Shown here piece by piece: positions 9,002-18,378 of a DNA stretch of 51,336 nt. The DNA is taken from assembly GCA_045541475.1 (NCBI GenBank), contig JAZQJI010000039.1, forward strand, positions 1 to 51,336, in the 5' to 3' direction. Made by a program: the position numbers and the translations under genes. The notes under the pieces were generated by a model, which did not search any database, was not told the origin of the DNA, and saw only the letters and a program-made list of their open reading frames with translations. Position 1 is the stretch's first letter. The number at the start of each line of letters is the position of its first letter. The DNA is from RGIG3077 sp045541475 (GTDB lineage Bacteria > Bacillota > Clostridia > Oscillospirales > Ruminococcaceae).

Positions 9002-9745
9002 TTAGCTCCAGCGTCTTTTCTCAAGAACTCGGATAGTGAGGAAATTGAATACCGCAACTATGCTGAGGTAGAAAAGAATTGATGAAACGTTGAATACGCC
9101 TGTTGTAAATTCGTTGTATTTATCATAGAACGAAATGTTTTTAAGTCCCTCGGCAATGCCGCCGAAAATTTTGTTAAGCCACTGCGCATTATCAATATTG
9201 ATTTTGCCGACAAGGTCTGAAATAGTATCCATAATAAGAAATACAAGGTTGAATACAATTGCAAGAACAGCCGCAACAACAACATTTTCTGTAAGCGAAG
9301 ATACGAAAAGTCCGATTGAGATAAACGCTGAACCAAGGAAGAACAAGCCGATTACCGTACCAAAGGTTGTGCTCCACGGAACTGTTCCGAAAAGTGAAAG
9401 AATCAGGCCAAAAACAGGGAAAATTGCAACTGCAATTGTATAAAGCGACAAAGCAGCAAAAAACTTGCCGTAAACAATGCCTGCAAGGCTTACGGGAGAA
9501 GTTAAAAGAGCCTGGTCGGTTTTAAGTCTTTTATCGTCACTCATCAGCTTCATTGTGATAAGCGGTAAAAATATAAGGTTTACGTAAAACATCAACGCAA
9601 AACATGATGACATATCAGCAGTAAGGCCCGAAAGGCAACCTGCGTAAAGGAAAAGCCCTGCGCAGAAATAGAACACCGCAAGGAAGATATATCCAACGGG
9701 CGATGTAAAATACGATGTCATTTCTCTTCTGAAAATTGCTCCCAT
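9002..9745 (-). CDS. ABC-2 type permease, GldF-like
   Basis: 247 residues with six predicted membrane helices, of the ABC-2 family. The opening MGAIFRREMTSYFTSPVGYI is characteristic of GldF-like subunits, followed by a cytoplasmic DKRLKTDQALLTSPVS loop. It forms the membrane channel partner of the ATPase directly upstream; its ATG shares one base with that gene's TAA, which indicates coupled translation. It probably exports or moves an unknown substrate together with the GldG-like and DUF4340 proteins. Confidence 0.85.
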   Translation of the reverse strand: MGAIFRREMTSYFTSPVGYIFLAVFYFCAGLFLYAGCLSGLTADMSSCFALMFYVNLIFLPLITMKLMSDDKRLKTDQALLTSPVSLAGIVYGKFFAALSLYTIAVAIFPVFGLILSLFGTVPWSTTFGTVIGLFFLGSAFISIGLFVSSLTENVVVAAVLAIVFNLVFLIMDTISDLVGKINIDNAQWLNKIFGGIAEGLKNISFYDKYNEFTTGVFNVSSILFYLSIVAVFNFLTIRVLEKRRWS

Positions 9746-10797
9746 TATTCATCACCCTCCTTTTCAGCGTTTTCTGTATTATCTGTATTCTCAGTGTTTT
9801 CTGCAACATCTTCAGGCTGAGCCTGTTCTTCTTCGGCAGAATTATCAGTCTTTGTAAATGAAATATTCTCACCCATGGTTATCTTAAGGAAGATATCCTC
9901 AAGAGTGAGTGCGTTGCTGCGCAATGAATAGAAATTCCAATTACGTGAATATACGCGCTTATTAAGCTCTTTTCTGATATCCACACCGTAATCAGATTCA
10001 ATTTCGTATTCAAACACGCCTTTTTCCTGCTGCATGCCAACGTTAATTTCCTTAACGCCGGGAATACCGGAAATAACCTTTACAACCTCATCCTTAGGTC
10101 CATCGATAGCAGCGATAATTCTGTGATCGTTGGAAACGGATTTTGAAAGGTTGAACGCAGTATCGTTAGCAGCAACCTGTCCCTTATTGATGATAATAAC
10201 GCGGTCGCACACTGCCTGAACTTCGGACAAAATATGTGAAGAAAGGATAACTGTGTGGTTTTTGCCAAGTCGCTTAATAAGGTTTCTTATCTCGATAATC
10301 TGCTTTGGGTCAAGACCAACGGTGGGCTCATCAAGAATAAGCACGGGCGGGTTGCCGATAAGTGCCTGCGCCAAACCCACGCGCTGTTTGTAACCCTTTG
10401 AAAGATTTTTGATAATTCTATCAAAAACATCATTAATCTTTACAAGAGAACAGATATCTCTTATATGAGAAATTTTGGGCAAATTACATTTTTTAAGGTC
10501 AAACATGAAATAAAGGTATTCCTTTACTGTCATGTCGAGATAAAGCGGAGGCAATTCAGGCAAATAGCCTATCTGCTTTTTAGCTTTTATAGGATCTTTA
10601 AGTATATCAACGCCGTTGATAAGTGCCTCACCACTTGTTGAGGAAATATAGCCGGTGAGAATATTCATAGTTGTGGATTTGCCGGCACCGTTAGGTCCCA
10701 AAAATCCGAGAATCTCGCCATCGTTAACTTCAAATGATATGTTGTTCACAGCCAGGTGCGAACCGTATGCTTTTGATAGGTTTTTAACCTCTATCAT
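9745..10797 (-). CDS. ABC transporter ATP-binding protein, GldA-like, with acidic tail
   Basis: Energises the permease encoded next. 350 residues: Walker A GPNGAGKS near 34-41, signature LSKGYKQRVG near 134, Walker B VLILDEPTVGLDP near 155, and the H-loop in LSSHILSE. The C-terminal ~45 residues after the nucleotide-binding and accessory region are very rich in Glu, Asp, Asn and Thr, an unusual acidic extension that could dock a partner. First gene of the four-gene Gld-type unit. I see no convincing promoter in the 64 bases before it, so part of its transcription may come from ribF upstream. Confidence 0.9.
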   Translation of the reverse strand: MIEVKNLSKAYGSHLAVNNISFEVNDGEILGFLGPNGAGKSTTMNILTGYISSTSGEALINGVDILKDPIKAKKQIGYLPELPPLYLDMTVKEYLYFMFDLKKCNLPKISHIRDICSLVKINDVFDRIIKNLSKGYKQRVGLAQALIGNPPVLILDEPTVGLDPKQIIEIRNLIKRLGKNHTVILSSHILSEVQAVCDRVIIINKGQVAANDTAFNLSKSVSNDHRIIAAIDGPKDEVVKVISGIPGVKEINVGMQQEKGVFEYEIESDYGVDIRKELNKRVYSRNWNFYSLRSNALTLEDIFLKITMGENISFTKTDNSAEEEQAQPEDVAENTENTDNTENAEKEGDE

Positions 10798-10861
10798 GAG
10801 TTATTGCGCCTCCCAGTATTTTTATATATATTTTTGCCTTTTAGACTATATCATCAAAGGC

Positions 10862-11737
10862 TTAAAATAACCTTAAGGTTTCAATATCGCGTGATATCTG
10901 CGCTTTTAGCTGTTCAACGCTGTCAAAGCGTTTTTCATCACGAATAAATCTATAAGGTATAACTTCGATTACCTTGCCGTAAAGATTGCGGTTAAAATCA
11001 AAAATATGTGTTTCTGCAACAGTTTCCGAGTTTTCAAGAACAGTTGGTCTTACGCCGATGTTGGTAATGCCTTTGAAAATCTCATCATCAATAACAACTT
11101 TTGAAGCGTAAACCCCTTTGCGCATAGGTGCGCTTGGTTTTAAATTTACCGTAGGCGTACCCATTTGCGTACCGTTCTGCTTATCGCAAAAAACTTTTCC
11201 GGATATGGAAAACTCTCGTCCCAAAAGCATGTTTGCCGTTGCAATATCGCCCGAATTTAATGCTTGACGGATTACGGCAGAAGAAATTTTAATTCCGTTT
11301 ATGCTTTCATCGGGAACGATAATTACCTTGATATCATAATCTTTGCAGATAGATTTTAAATCATTTATATCAGCACCGGCATTATGCCCAAAGCGAAAAT
11401 CTTCGCCACAGACAACTGCATGGCAATTCAATTGATTATTCAAAATCTTGCTTACAAATTCTCTCGGTTCAAGATTGCTGATTTTATTAAAATCAACCGA
11501 AATAATGTTTTTAATACCAAAACCCTTTATATATCTGCATTTTTGTTCATCAGAATATATATAGTCTATCTTTCTGCCCTGTTTAATTTGCAGCGAAGCG
11601 TTATCGAAAGTAAAGCACAAAGGCTCAAATCCGCACGATTTATATTTAGCTGCGCAGGATAAAACACGAGCATGTCCCAAATGCACGCCATCAAACAATC
11701 CCAAAGCAGCTACGCTTTTTGCCTTTTGAGTTTCCAT
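10862..11737 (-). CDS. ribF: bifunctional riboflavin kinase / FAD synthetase
   Basis: Converts riboflavin to FMN and then FAD. 291 residues. The N-terminal nucleotidyltransferase domain has LGLFDGVHLGHA near residues 12-23 and a CGEDFRFGHNAGAD block; the C-terminal flavokinase domain contains GTPTVNL and the GVYAS and TNIGVRPT segments. The start has AAGGTGA. It is the last gene of the rimP-nusA-infB operon, following truB by 24 bases, its usual place in Bacillota. Confidence 0.95.
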   Translation of the reverse strand: METQKAKSVAALGLFDGVHLGHARVLSCAAKYKSCGFEPLCFTFDNASLQIKQGRKIDYIYSDEQKCRYIKGFGIKNIISVDFNKISNLEPREFVSKILNNQLNCHAVVCGEDFRFGHNAGADINDLKSICKDYDIKVIIVPDESINGIKISSAVIRQALNSGDIATANMLLGREFSISGKVFCDKQNGTQMGTPTVNLKPSAPMRKGVYASKVVIDDEIFKGITNIGVRPTVLENSETVAETHIFDFNRNLYGKVIEVIPYRFIRDEKRFDSVEQLKAQISRDIETLRLF

Positions 11738-11761
11738 TAAATCACCTTAATCGCCATTTAG

Positions 11762-12661
11762 TTAAACAGAGTAAAAATTCTTTTCTATCCGCAAAACATT
11801 TTCGGTATTATCTATAAGGGCAGTTCCCAAAAATTCATCATCAAAGCCGAATACTCTATATCTGCTTTGTGTGGTATCGTTAATACCAAGCGTTATTATG
11901 GGCAGTTTTCTGCCATTTTTGTACGCTTTTGTATTATCTTTTGAAAGTATAATCTTTTCACAATCAGCAAAAAGCTTTTCGACCGAAAGAAGCTTGCTTT
12001 CAAGCTCGCCGTTCTCAAAAAGTTCTTTAACTTTATCAAAATCAAGACAGTCGTCAAGTGTAAAATTGCAGGATTGTGTACGCTTTAAAGCCGTCATAGC
12101 TGCGCCACACCCAAGTTTTGTGCCAATATCGTCAATTAATGTGCGGATATAGGTGCCCTTTGAGCATTTAACATCAATTTTAGCAATGAAGTTTTTTTCG
12201 TCAAAATCAGATAAATCAATAGAAATAATTGTAATTTTACGCTTTGGACGCTCAACTGTGATGCCCTGACGGGCAAGCTTATACAGTTTTGTTCCATTTA
12301 CGGACACCGCAGAATACATGGGCGGAGTCTGCTCAATTTCACCTAAAAAGCTATATACGGCATTTTTCAGTTCTTCGCAAGATACATCAGGTGTTGTTTG
12401 GCTTAAAACCGCACCCGTTATATCAAGTGTATCGGTAGTGATGCCTAGTTTAAACTCTGCACTGTATGCTTTAATATCATTTGGCATCATATCGCACGCT
12501 TTTGTGGCAGTGCCAAGAAAAATCGGCAGAACACCGGTTGCCATGGGGTCAAGCGTACCGCCATGACCTATACGCTTCATTTTTAATATGCCGCGAAGCT
12601 TTGCACACACATCAAACGATGTAAAGTCTTGCGGCTTGTCAATGCAAATTATACCATTCAT
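11762..12661 (-). CDS. truB: tRNA pseudouridine(55) synthase
   Basis: Makes the universal pseudouridine 55 in the T loop of tRNAs. 299 residues with the catalytic aspartate at Asp38 in GGTLDPMATGVLPI, preceded by IDKPQDFTSFD, and the KCSKGTYIRTLI segment of the RNA-binding face. The start ATG overlaps the nrnA stop (ATGA), so the two are translationally coupled. Confidence 0.96.
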   Translation of the reverse strand: MNGIICIDKPQDFTSFDVCAKLRGILKMKRIGHGGTLDPMATGVLPIFLGTATKACDMMPNDIKAYSAEFKLGITTDTLDITGAVLSQTTPDVSCEELKNAVYSFLGEIEQTPPMYSAVSVNGTKLYKLARQGITVERPKRKITIISIDLSDFDEKNFIAKIDVKCSKGTYIRTLIDDIGTKLGCGAAMTALKRTQSCNFTLDDCLDFDKVKELFENGELESKLLSVEKLFADCEKIILSKDNTKAYKNGRKLPIITLGINDTTQSRYRVFGFDDEFLGTALIDNTENVLRIEKNFYSV

Positions 12662-13620
12662 GCGTTTAAAACCTTACCGATTTGTGCGACAACACTTGAT
12701 TTAATCTCATCAATAGAAGATCCCGCGTCAAATTCACAGCCCGCAGCGTTTTTATGCCCGCCGCCGCCAAACTTTTTGCAGATATCTGAAACGGAAAAAT
12801 CACCAACCGAACGCATTGACGCTTTGAATTTACCATCTTCGCGCTCTTTAATGGTAACGCAAACCACAACGCCTAATGTCTGCAAAGGCAGGCTCATCGT
12901 AGTATCAAGCTCGGTTTCGTCCACACCGAGAGCTTCAAGCTGTTTGCGTGAAATAAACGCAACTGCACATTTTCCGCCATAATAATATTCGGTGTTTTCG
13001 TGTATGGCAGCTTCCAGCTTGATTTTTCCGATGCTTTTTATATCAAACATCTCTCTATTAATATTTGCAAAATCAAATTCAAAACAAAGCAGTTTTGAAA
13101 CAATTTGATGCGTTTTTGAGGTTGTGTTAGAAAACTTAAAGCAGCCTGTATCAGTAGAAATAGCTGTATAAAGCCTTTTAGCGATTTCGCTGTCAAGTTC
13201 AACACCAAGTTCACAAGCTAAGTCAAAAACCACTTCAGCCGCAGCCGCAGCCTTGGGATTAAGCAAAGTATTTTGCGCAAATCCCACATTGGACGCATGA
13301 TGATCTATATTGAGCACGCATTTTGAAGCGTAAACATCTCGCAAATCACCCAAAAGGCTATCATCTGCCAAATCAACGGCAATTACCGTTTTTTCTTCAA
13401 AATCAAACTCGTCAAAATCAGTATACAAAAAGCTGTAACGCTCAGGAAAGCCTGTACAGTTAAGAACCTTTACACGTTTGTTTAACTTTTTCAGTATCAG
13501 CAAAAGTGCAAAAGCACTGCCAAAAGCGTCACCATCAGGATTTTGATGTGTTAAAATCGCAAAATCGTCATTTTCTTTCAAAATACGAGCCGCTGTTTTT
13601 ATATCAACATAATTACTCAT
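12658..13620 (-). CDS. nrnA: DHH/DHHA1 phosphoesterase, NrnA-type oligoribonuclease / pAp phosphatase
   Basis: Degrades 2-5 nt RNA fragments and dephosphorylates 3'-phosphoadenosine 5'-phosphate. 320 residues. The manganese-binding DHH domain shows NPDGDAFGS at 27-35, VDLAD near 82-86, and Asp106-His107-His108 in NIDHHASN. The C-terminal DHHA1 domain has the substrate-binding FGGGGHKNAAG. It overlaps the rbfA stop by 8 bases and truB by 4. This placement between rbfA and truB is standard in Clostridia. Confidence 0.93.
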   Translation of the reverse strand: MSNYVDIKTAARILKENDDFAILTHQNPDGDAFGSAFALLLILKKLNKRVKVLNCTGFPERYSFLYTDFDEFDFEEKTVIAVDLADDSLLGDLRDVYASKCVLNIDHHASNVGFAQNTLLNPKAAAAAEVVFDLACELGVELDSEIAKRLYTAISTDTGCFKFSNTTSKTHQIVSKLLCFEFDFANINREMFDIKSIGKIKLEAAIHENTEYYYGGKCAVAFISRKQLEALGVDETELDTTMSLPLQTLGVVVCVTIKEREDGKFKASMRSVGDFSVSDICKKFGGGGHKNAAGCEFDAGSSIDEIKSSVVAQIGKVLNA

Positions 13621-13990
13621 TTACAGTATCTTCTCCGTCTGCTTCATCTTTTACAAGGCCTTGCAGCATTTTGCTGATTTTTGCACTGTGTTCGATAGAA
13701 TCATCGGCAACAAAATGCAATTCGGGACACTTACGCAGTTTTAAAGCTGAACAAAGCATTTTTTTGATATAGCCCTGCGCACTTACAAGTCCTTTAACTG
13801 CATCCTTTGTGCTATCCATGCCCTTTATTGACGAAACATAAACCGTGCAATGCGACATATCGTTAGTAAGATCGGTACGGATTACGGAAACCATATTTTC
13901 CGTAACCCTTGGATCTTTTACCGTGCGAAGAATTGCTGTCATTTCACGCATTACATCTTCATTAAGTCTGTTAGACTTATAGCTTGGCAT
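13613..13990 (-). CDS. rbfA: 30S ribosome-binding factor RbfA
   Basis: Assists late maturation of the 30S subunit, acting at the 5' region of 16S rRNA. 125 residues with one KH-like domain; the N-terminal RLNEDVMREM helix and CTVYVSSIKG strand are typical, and the C-terminus is acidic. It follows infB in the operon, 34 bases after its stop. Confidence 0.94.
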   Translation of the reverse strand: MPSYKSNRLNEDVMREMTAILRTVKDPRVTENMVSVIRTDLTNDMSHCTVYVSSIKGMDSTKDAVKGLVSAQGYIKKMLCSALKLRKCPELHFVADDSIEHSAKISKMLQGLVKDEADGEDTVNE

Positions 13991-14024
13991 ATAATTAATC
14001 CTCTCTGATTAATCGAATAATGTA

Positions 14025-16682
14025 TTAATCTTCTCTGTATTCTTCAATTATGAAGGCTTCAAAAATATCGCCTTCCTTAATATCGTTATATTTTTCAAGG
14101 CCGACACCGCACTCATAACCCTGAGCCACTTCCTTAACATCGTCCTTAAATCTTCTCAAGCTGTCGATTTTATCTTCAGCAAGAACGATACCGTCACGTA
14201 CAACTCTTATCTGGCATGCACGTGTTACCTTACCTTCAAGAACATAACCACCTGCAATCATACCTACGCTGGAAATTTTGTATACCTGGCGCACCTCAAT
14301 ACGTCCCAGCTGAACTTCACGGAACTTGGGTGCAAGCATACCCTTCATAGCGGTTGAAATTTCTTCAATTGCATCGTAGATAATTCTGTAAAGTCTGATA
14401 TCTACACCGTCACGTCTTGCTGTTTCCAATGCAATTGGGTCGGGACGAACGTTAAATCCGACGATAATTGCATTTGAAGCGTTAGCAAGCATAACGTCGC
14501 TTTCGCTTACGGCACCAACACCGCCATGGATAACTCTGACTCTGACTTCTTCGTTTGTGAGCTTTTCAAGCGACTGCTTTACAGCCTCAACAGAGCCCTG
14601 AACATCGGCTTTAACAATAATCGGAAGTTCCTTGATTTCGCCTTGTTCAATTCTTGAGAAGAGGTTATCAAGAGTTACCTTCTGGTACTGTTTAAACGCT
14701 TCCTGCTTAGCTTCTTCCTTACGCTGATTTACAAGTTCTCTTGCGAGTTTTTCGTCCTCAACAGCGTTGAAAATATCACCTGCGCTGGGAACTTCGGCAA
14801 GACCTGTAATCTCAACCGGAACGGAAGGTCCGGCGGTTTTAACGCGTCTGCCCTTATCGTCAGTCATTACTCTTATTCTACCCTCGGCAGTGCCTGCTAT
14901 TACAATATCGCCCGATTTAAGAGTACCTTTTTGAACAAGAACGGTTGCAACGGGCCCTCTGCCCTTATCAAGTCTTGCTTCAATTACTGTACCCTTTGCA
15001 AGACGGTTCGGGTTAGCTTTAAGTTCCATAACATCAGCAACGAGAATAATATTTTCAAGCAGTTCGTCAAAGCCTTCACCTGTTTTTGCAGATACGGGAA
15101 CGCAGATAATATCGCCGCCCCATTCTTCAATAACAAGGCCATGTTCAGTCAATTCCTGCTTAATTCTGTCAGGATTTGCGCCTTCCTTATCAATCTTGTT
15201 GATAGCAACAATAATCTGCTGTTCGGCTGCTTTTGCATGGTTGATAGCTTCAACAGTCTGCGGCATAATACCGTCATCAGCGGCAACAACAAGAATTGCA
15301 ATATCAGTGATGGACGCACCTCTTGCACGCATGGAAGTAAACGCCTCATGACCGGGGGTGTCAAGAAACGTGATATCCCTGCCGTTTACAGATACTCTGT
15401 AAGCACCGATATGCTGTGTGATACCGCCTGCTTCAGATGCGGTAACGTTAGAATTTCTAATTCTATCAAGAAGAGATGTTTTACCATGGTCAACGTGACC
15501 CATAACAACAACAACAGGGCTTCTTTCTTCAAGTTCGCCTTCGTCGTCGTTATCGTTAATAAGACGCTCTTCAATTGTGATTACAACTTCCTTTTCAACC
15601 TTGGCACCCAATTCCTCCGCTACAAGTGATGCGGTGTCAAAGTCGATAACTTCATTTATGCTGGCAAAAATGCCAAGTCCCATAAGCTTTTTGATAACCT
15701 CTGTTGCGGTTACTTTCAATTTATAAGCCAAATCGCTTACGGTGATTTCTTCGGGAATAGTGATTTTAAGCTGCTGCTTTCTTGCTCTTTCAAGTGCAAG
15801 ACGCTGAAGCTTTTCTGCTTCAGTTTCACGCTTACTGCTCAAATGCTGATTCTTACGCTGCTGTGATTTTTGCGTAATCTTCTGCTTTTTGGAATAGTTA
15901 TCCTTATTCTTGCCACCCTGAGGAGCAATTTTTTCGTAGCGCTCGTTATATTTATCAAGATCAACATAGCTGCCGCGTGTATCAACAGTTGTACGCTTTT
16001 GAACAGGCTCGCTTGAAGGTGTTGAACTGAAATTGGAAGAAAGCTGCTGTCTTACGCCGCGCTCCTGCGCTTTTGCAGGCTGTTTTGCAGCCTTTTTGGA
16101 GTTAGACTTTGAATTGTTATTAGCATTAGCTGCAGGCTTCTTTTCTTCCTGCTTAGGCTTTTCGTTATTATTCTGAGCAGGCTGCACTGATTTTTCTTCA
16201 GTCTTAGTTTTTTCAGTCTGCTTAACTTCATGTTTAACTTCCGTTTTAGCTTCGGGTTTAACTTCGGGTTTATTTTCAGACTTAACCTCAATTTTTTCTT
16301 CTTTAACTGCTGTCTTTTCAGACTTCACGTTGTTTTCAGTTTTTTCTGCCTTTGCGGGCTTTTCTTTCTTTTCCACTTTCTCAGCCTTTTCTGTCTGCTT
16401 GGGCGCAGACTTTTTAGGCTTAGCAGGCTTTTTATCCTCAGAAACTACAGCTTTTTCAGGCTTTTCAGCCTTAGGTGCATTTTTAGATGCAAAATATGCA
16501 TCAAAATTTTCAACTTCATTATTCTGAGAATAATATTCAAGCAGCAAATTAACTTCATCGGCATCAAGTCCCGATGCAGGTTTTTTCTTTGCTCCTGTAA
16601 GCTCTTCCAGAGCGTTGATAAGCTCCTGATTACCCTGAACAAGCTCTTTTGCCAAATCGTTAAGTTTAACTTTTTTAGTCAT
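14025..16682 (-). CDS. infB: translation initiation factor IF-2
   Basis: GTPase that places initiator tRNA on the 30S subunit and joins the subunits. 885 residues. A short N-terminal IF2N domain is followed by a low-complexity Lys/Glu/Ala/Pro linker (about 70-280), then a second IF2N region (~312-360). The G domain has GHVDHGKT near 393-400, DTPGHEA and NKIDK; domains II-IV follow to the end. The linker produces long false reading frames on the opposite strand (around 16.2-16.7 kb). The start has AAGGGGGAT. Cotranscribed with nusA, rnpM and ylxQ. Confidence 0.98.
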   Translation of the reverse strand: MTKKVKLNDLAKELVQGNQELINALEELTGAKKKPASGLDADEVNLLLEYYSQNNEVENFDAYFASKNAPKAEKPEKAVVSEDKKPAKPKKSAPKQTEKAEKVEKKEKPAKAEKTENNVKSEKTAVKEEKIEVKSENKPEVKPEAKTEVKHEVKQTEKTKTEEKSVQPAQNNNEKPKQEEKKPAANANNNSKSNSKKAAKQPAKAQERGVRQQLSSNFSSTPSSEPVQKRTTVDTRGSYVDLDKYNERYEKIAPQGGKNKDNYSKKQKITQKSQQRKNQHLSSKRETEAEKLQRLALERARKQQLKITIPEEITVSDLAYKLKVTATEVIKKLMGLGIFASINEVIDFDTASLVAEELGAKVEKEVVITIEERLINDNDDEGELEERSPVVVVMGHVDHGKTSLLDRIRNSNVTASEAGGITQHIGAYRVSVNGRDITFLDTPGHEAFTSMRARGASITDIAILVVAADDGIMPQTVEAINHAKAAEQQIIVAINKIDKEGANPDRIKQELTEHGLVIEEWGGDIICVPVSAKTGEGFDELLENIILVADVMELKANPNRLAKGTVIEARLDKGRGPVATVLVQKGTLKSGDIVIAGTAEGRIRVMTDDKGRRVKTAGPSVPVEITGLAEVPSAGDIFNAVEDEKLARELVNQRKEEAKQEAFKQYQKVTLDNLFSRIEQGEIKELPIIVKADVQGSVEAVKQSLEKLTNEEVRVRVIHGGVGAVSESDVMLANASNAIIVGFNVRPDPIALETARRDGVDIRLYRIIYDAIEEISTAMKGMLAPKFREVQLGRIEVRQVYKISSVGMIAGGYVLEGKVTRACQIRVVRDGIVLAEDKIDSLRRFKDDVKEVAQGYECGVGLEKYNDIKEGDIFEAFIIEEYRED

Positions 16683-16728
16683 AGGCGAAATCCCCCTTAA
16701 AATGTAGCGGAATAATATATGTTATAGT

Positions 16729-17043
16729 TTATTGGTTATTGTTAATTGCGTATTCTGCAAATTTTTTGGCAAAGCCATTATCATTAACCGAGAATACTGC
16801 ATATTCTTTTCGCAGGACTATGTAAGCTTCCTGCGCAGTAAAATCAGCAATATATACCGGAGTGTTATACTTCTGACAAACAAATCTCACTTCTTTTGCA
16901 GTTTTTGCCGAAACATTTTCTGCAAGCAAAATGCAGCTTGAAGTTCCTTCCTTTACAGCGGTAAGCGATTTATCAAAACCGCCTGTAAGCTTGCCCGCTT
17001 TTGCACAAATTGTAAGCAGGTTAAGTGTTTTGTTCGAGCTCAT
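16729..17043 (-). CDS. ylxQ: L7Ae/L30e-family ribosomal protein, YlxQ type
   Basis: Small RNA-binding protein of the L7Ae/L30e/S12e/Gadd45 fold, often called the nusA-infB operon ribosomal protein; it probably binds kink-turn-like RNA. 104 residues from the ATG at 17041-17043. I preferred this start because GAGGAT stands eight bases upstream; a longer in-frame start would add 19 residues encoded inside rnpM. KTLNLLTICAKAGKLTGG at the N-terminus is typical. It overlaps the rnpM end by 23 bases. Confidence 0.88.
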   Translation of the reverse strand: MSSNKTLNLLTICAKAGKLTGGFDKSLTAVKEGTSSCILLAENVSAKTAKEVRFVCQKYNTPVYIADFTAQEAYIVLRKEYAVFSVNDNGFAKKFAEYAINNNQ

Positions 17044-17290
17044 TAAGCATATCCTCGTAAACAGAGTCGGCAATGTCACATTCAAGTGCACGTGCGGCAC
17101 GCTTATTTTTTCTTACAAGCTTTAAGCAATCAAGGTTTTTGCATATATATGCTCCCCTGCCTGATTTTTTGCCTGTAAGGTCTAGTTCGACCTTGCCTTC
17201 GGGTGTGCGGACTATTCTGATAAGCTCACGCTTGGGGAACATTTCACCACAGCCGCAGCACATACGCATCGGAATTTTTTTGTTTGTCAT
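17021..17290 (-). CDS. rnpM: YlxR-family protein RnpM, RNase P modulator
   Basis: 89-residue RNA-binding protein of the YlxR (DUF448) family, which has been described as a modulator of RNase P in Bacillus. Family marks are RMCCGCGEMFPKRELIRIVR near residues 9-28, the GRGAYIC strand and a C-terminal basic helix. It lies between nusA and ylxQ, the conserved order. The assignment to the family is firm; the RNase P role is carried over from the Bacillus protein. Confidence 0.93.
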   Translation of the reverse strand: MTNKKIPMRMCCGCGEMFPKRELIRIVRTPEGKVELDLTGKKSGRGAYICKNLDCLKLVRKNKRAARALECDIADSVYEDMLNELEQNT

Positions 17291-17313
17291 AGTTGAAGTT
17301 CACTCTTTCAAAA

Positions 17314-18378
17314 TCAGTCGTTAATACCCTTGATGGTGTTTTCAAATTCGGGCTTGATATCAATCTTAAAGCCGGTAAGTCTTGCGGCAAGCTTAGCATT
17401 CTGACCTCTGTTGCCGATTGCAAGCGAAAGCTGATTGTTGGGCACGATAACAGTGCATTTTTTTGCATCTTCATCATCAATTGTTACGCTGATAACATCT
17501 GCAGGAGCAAGCGCTTTTGCGATAAACTCCTCAGGTACATCGCTGTAATTGATAAGATCAATTTTTTCGCCGTTAAGCTCTTCAACAATTGCGTTGATAC
17601 GGCTTCTGCGAGGACCGATGCAAGCGCCGATAGCATCAACATCAGCATTTTTGGACTGCACGGCGATTTTTGTTCTGGCTCCCGCTTCTCTTGAAATCGC
17701 CTTGATTTCAACTGTGCCATCATAAATTTCAGGCACTTCAAGCTCAAACAATCTCTTAACAAGGTCTTTATGTGTTCGAGAAATCTTGATAATAGGCTTT
17801 TTATCGGGATTGAGAATTTGAACGACGTATACCTTTACGATATCGCCTTCAACAAGTGTTTCACCGGGAATCTGTTCGTTTTTGAAAAGATAAAGCTCTG
17901 TTCCGTCGTAGATAAGGTTAACTGTACCTCTGTTAGGCTCAACCTTTGTTACGGTAACAGTGATACATTCATGTTCCTTGCTGCCGAACTGTTCAATCAA
18001 TTTAGCGCGGTTGATTTCTTTGATATCGCCTCTGATTGACTGCTTTGCAGCCTGTGCTGCAACACGGCCGAACTTTGATTTATCAAGCGGAATATGGCAG
18101 GTATCACCAACAGTAATGCGCTTTTTATATGTCTTTGCCTCGGAAATGTTGATTTCGTTTGCGCTGTCCTCAGGCATACCCTCAACAACAGTTTTAAGCA
18201 GTGCCATTTCGAAAATGTTGTTTTCGGGGTCGATAATAACACTTATTCGTTCAGTGTCGGGATAATCCCTTTTGATTGCCTTTGTGATTGCCTGCGTAAT
18301 CTTCTCTGCGAGAACGGACGCATCAACACCGTTTTCCTTTTCAAGTAAGGCGAGTGCCTCAAAGAAATCCTTGCTCAT
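17314..18378 (-). CDS. nusA: transcription termination/antitermination factor NusA
   Basis: Binds RNA polymerase and nascent RNA and controls pausing and termination. 354 residues: N-terminal polymerase-binding domain, S1 domain (about 130-200), then two KH domains with GACIGPRRSRI and AIGNRGQNAKLAARL. No C-terminal acidic repeats, as usual outside Proteobacteria. Its ATG overlaps the rimP TGA (ATGA). NusA could take part in control of its own operon leader, which holds a strong hairpin; that is inference. Confidence 0.97.
   Translation of the reverse strand: MSKDFFEALALLEKENGVDASVLAEKITQAITKAIKRDYPDTERISVIIDPENNIFEMALLKTVVEGMPEDSANEINISEAKTYKKRITVGDTCHIPLDKSKFGRVAAQAAKQSIRGDIKEINRAKLIEQFGSKEHECITVTVTKVEPNRGTVNLIYDGTELYLFKNEQIPGETLVEGDIVKVYVVQILNPDKKPIIKISRTHKDLVKRLFELEVPEIYDGTVEIKAISREAGARTKIAVQSKNADVDAIGACIGPRRSRINAIVEELNGEKIDLINYSDVPEEFIAKALAPADVISVTIDDEDAKKCTVIVPNNQLSLAIGNRGQNAKLAARLTGFKIDIKPEFENTIKGIND

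Noticed and set aside
14931..15629. 232-codon plus-strand frame inside infB
   Set aside because: Lies opposite the conserved IF-2 G domain; Cys/Asn-rich nonsense-like protein without ribosome site.
16230..16700. Long plus-strand frames rich in Phe, Leu and Arg
   Set aside because: They mirror the Lys/Glu-rich linker of infB on the other strand; composition alone explains them.
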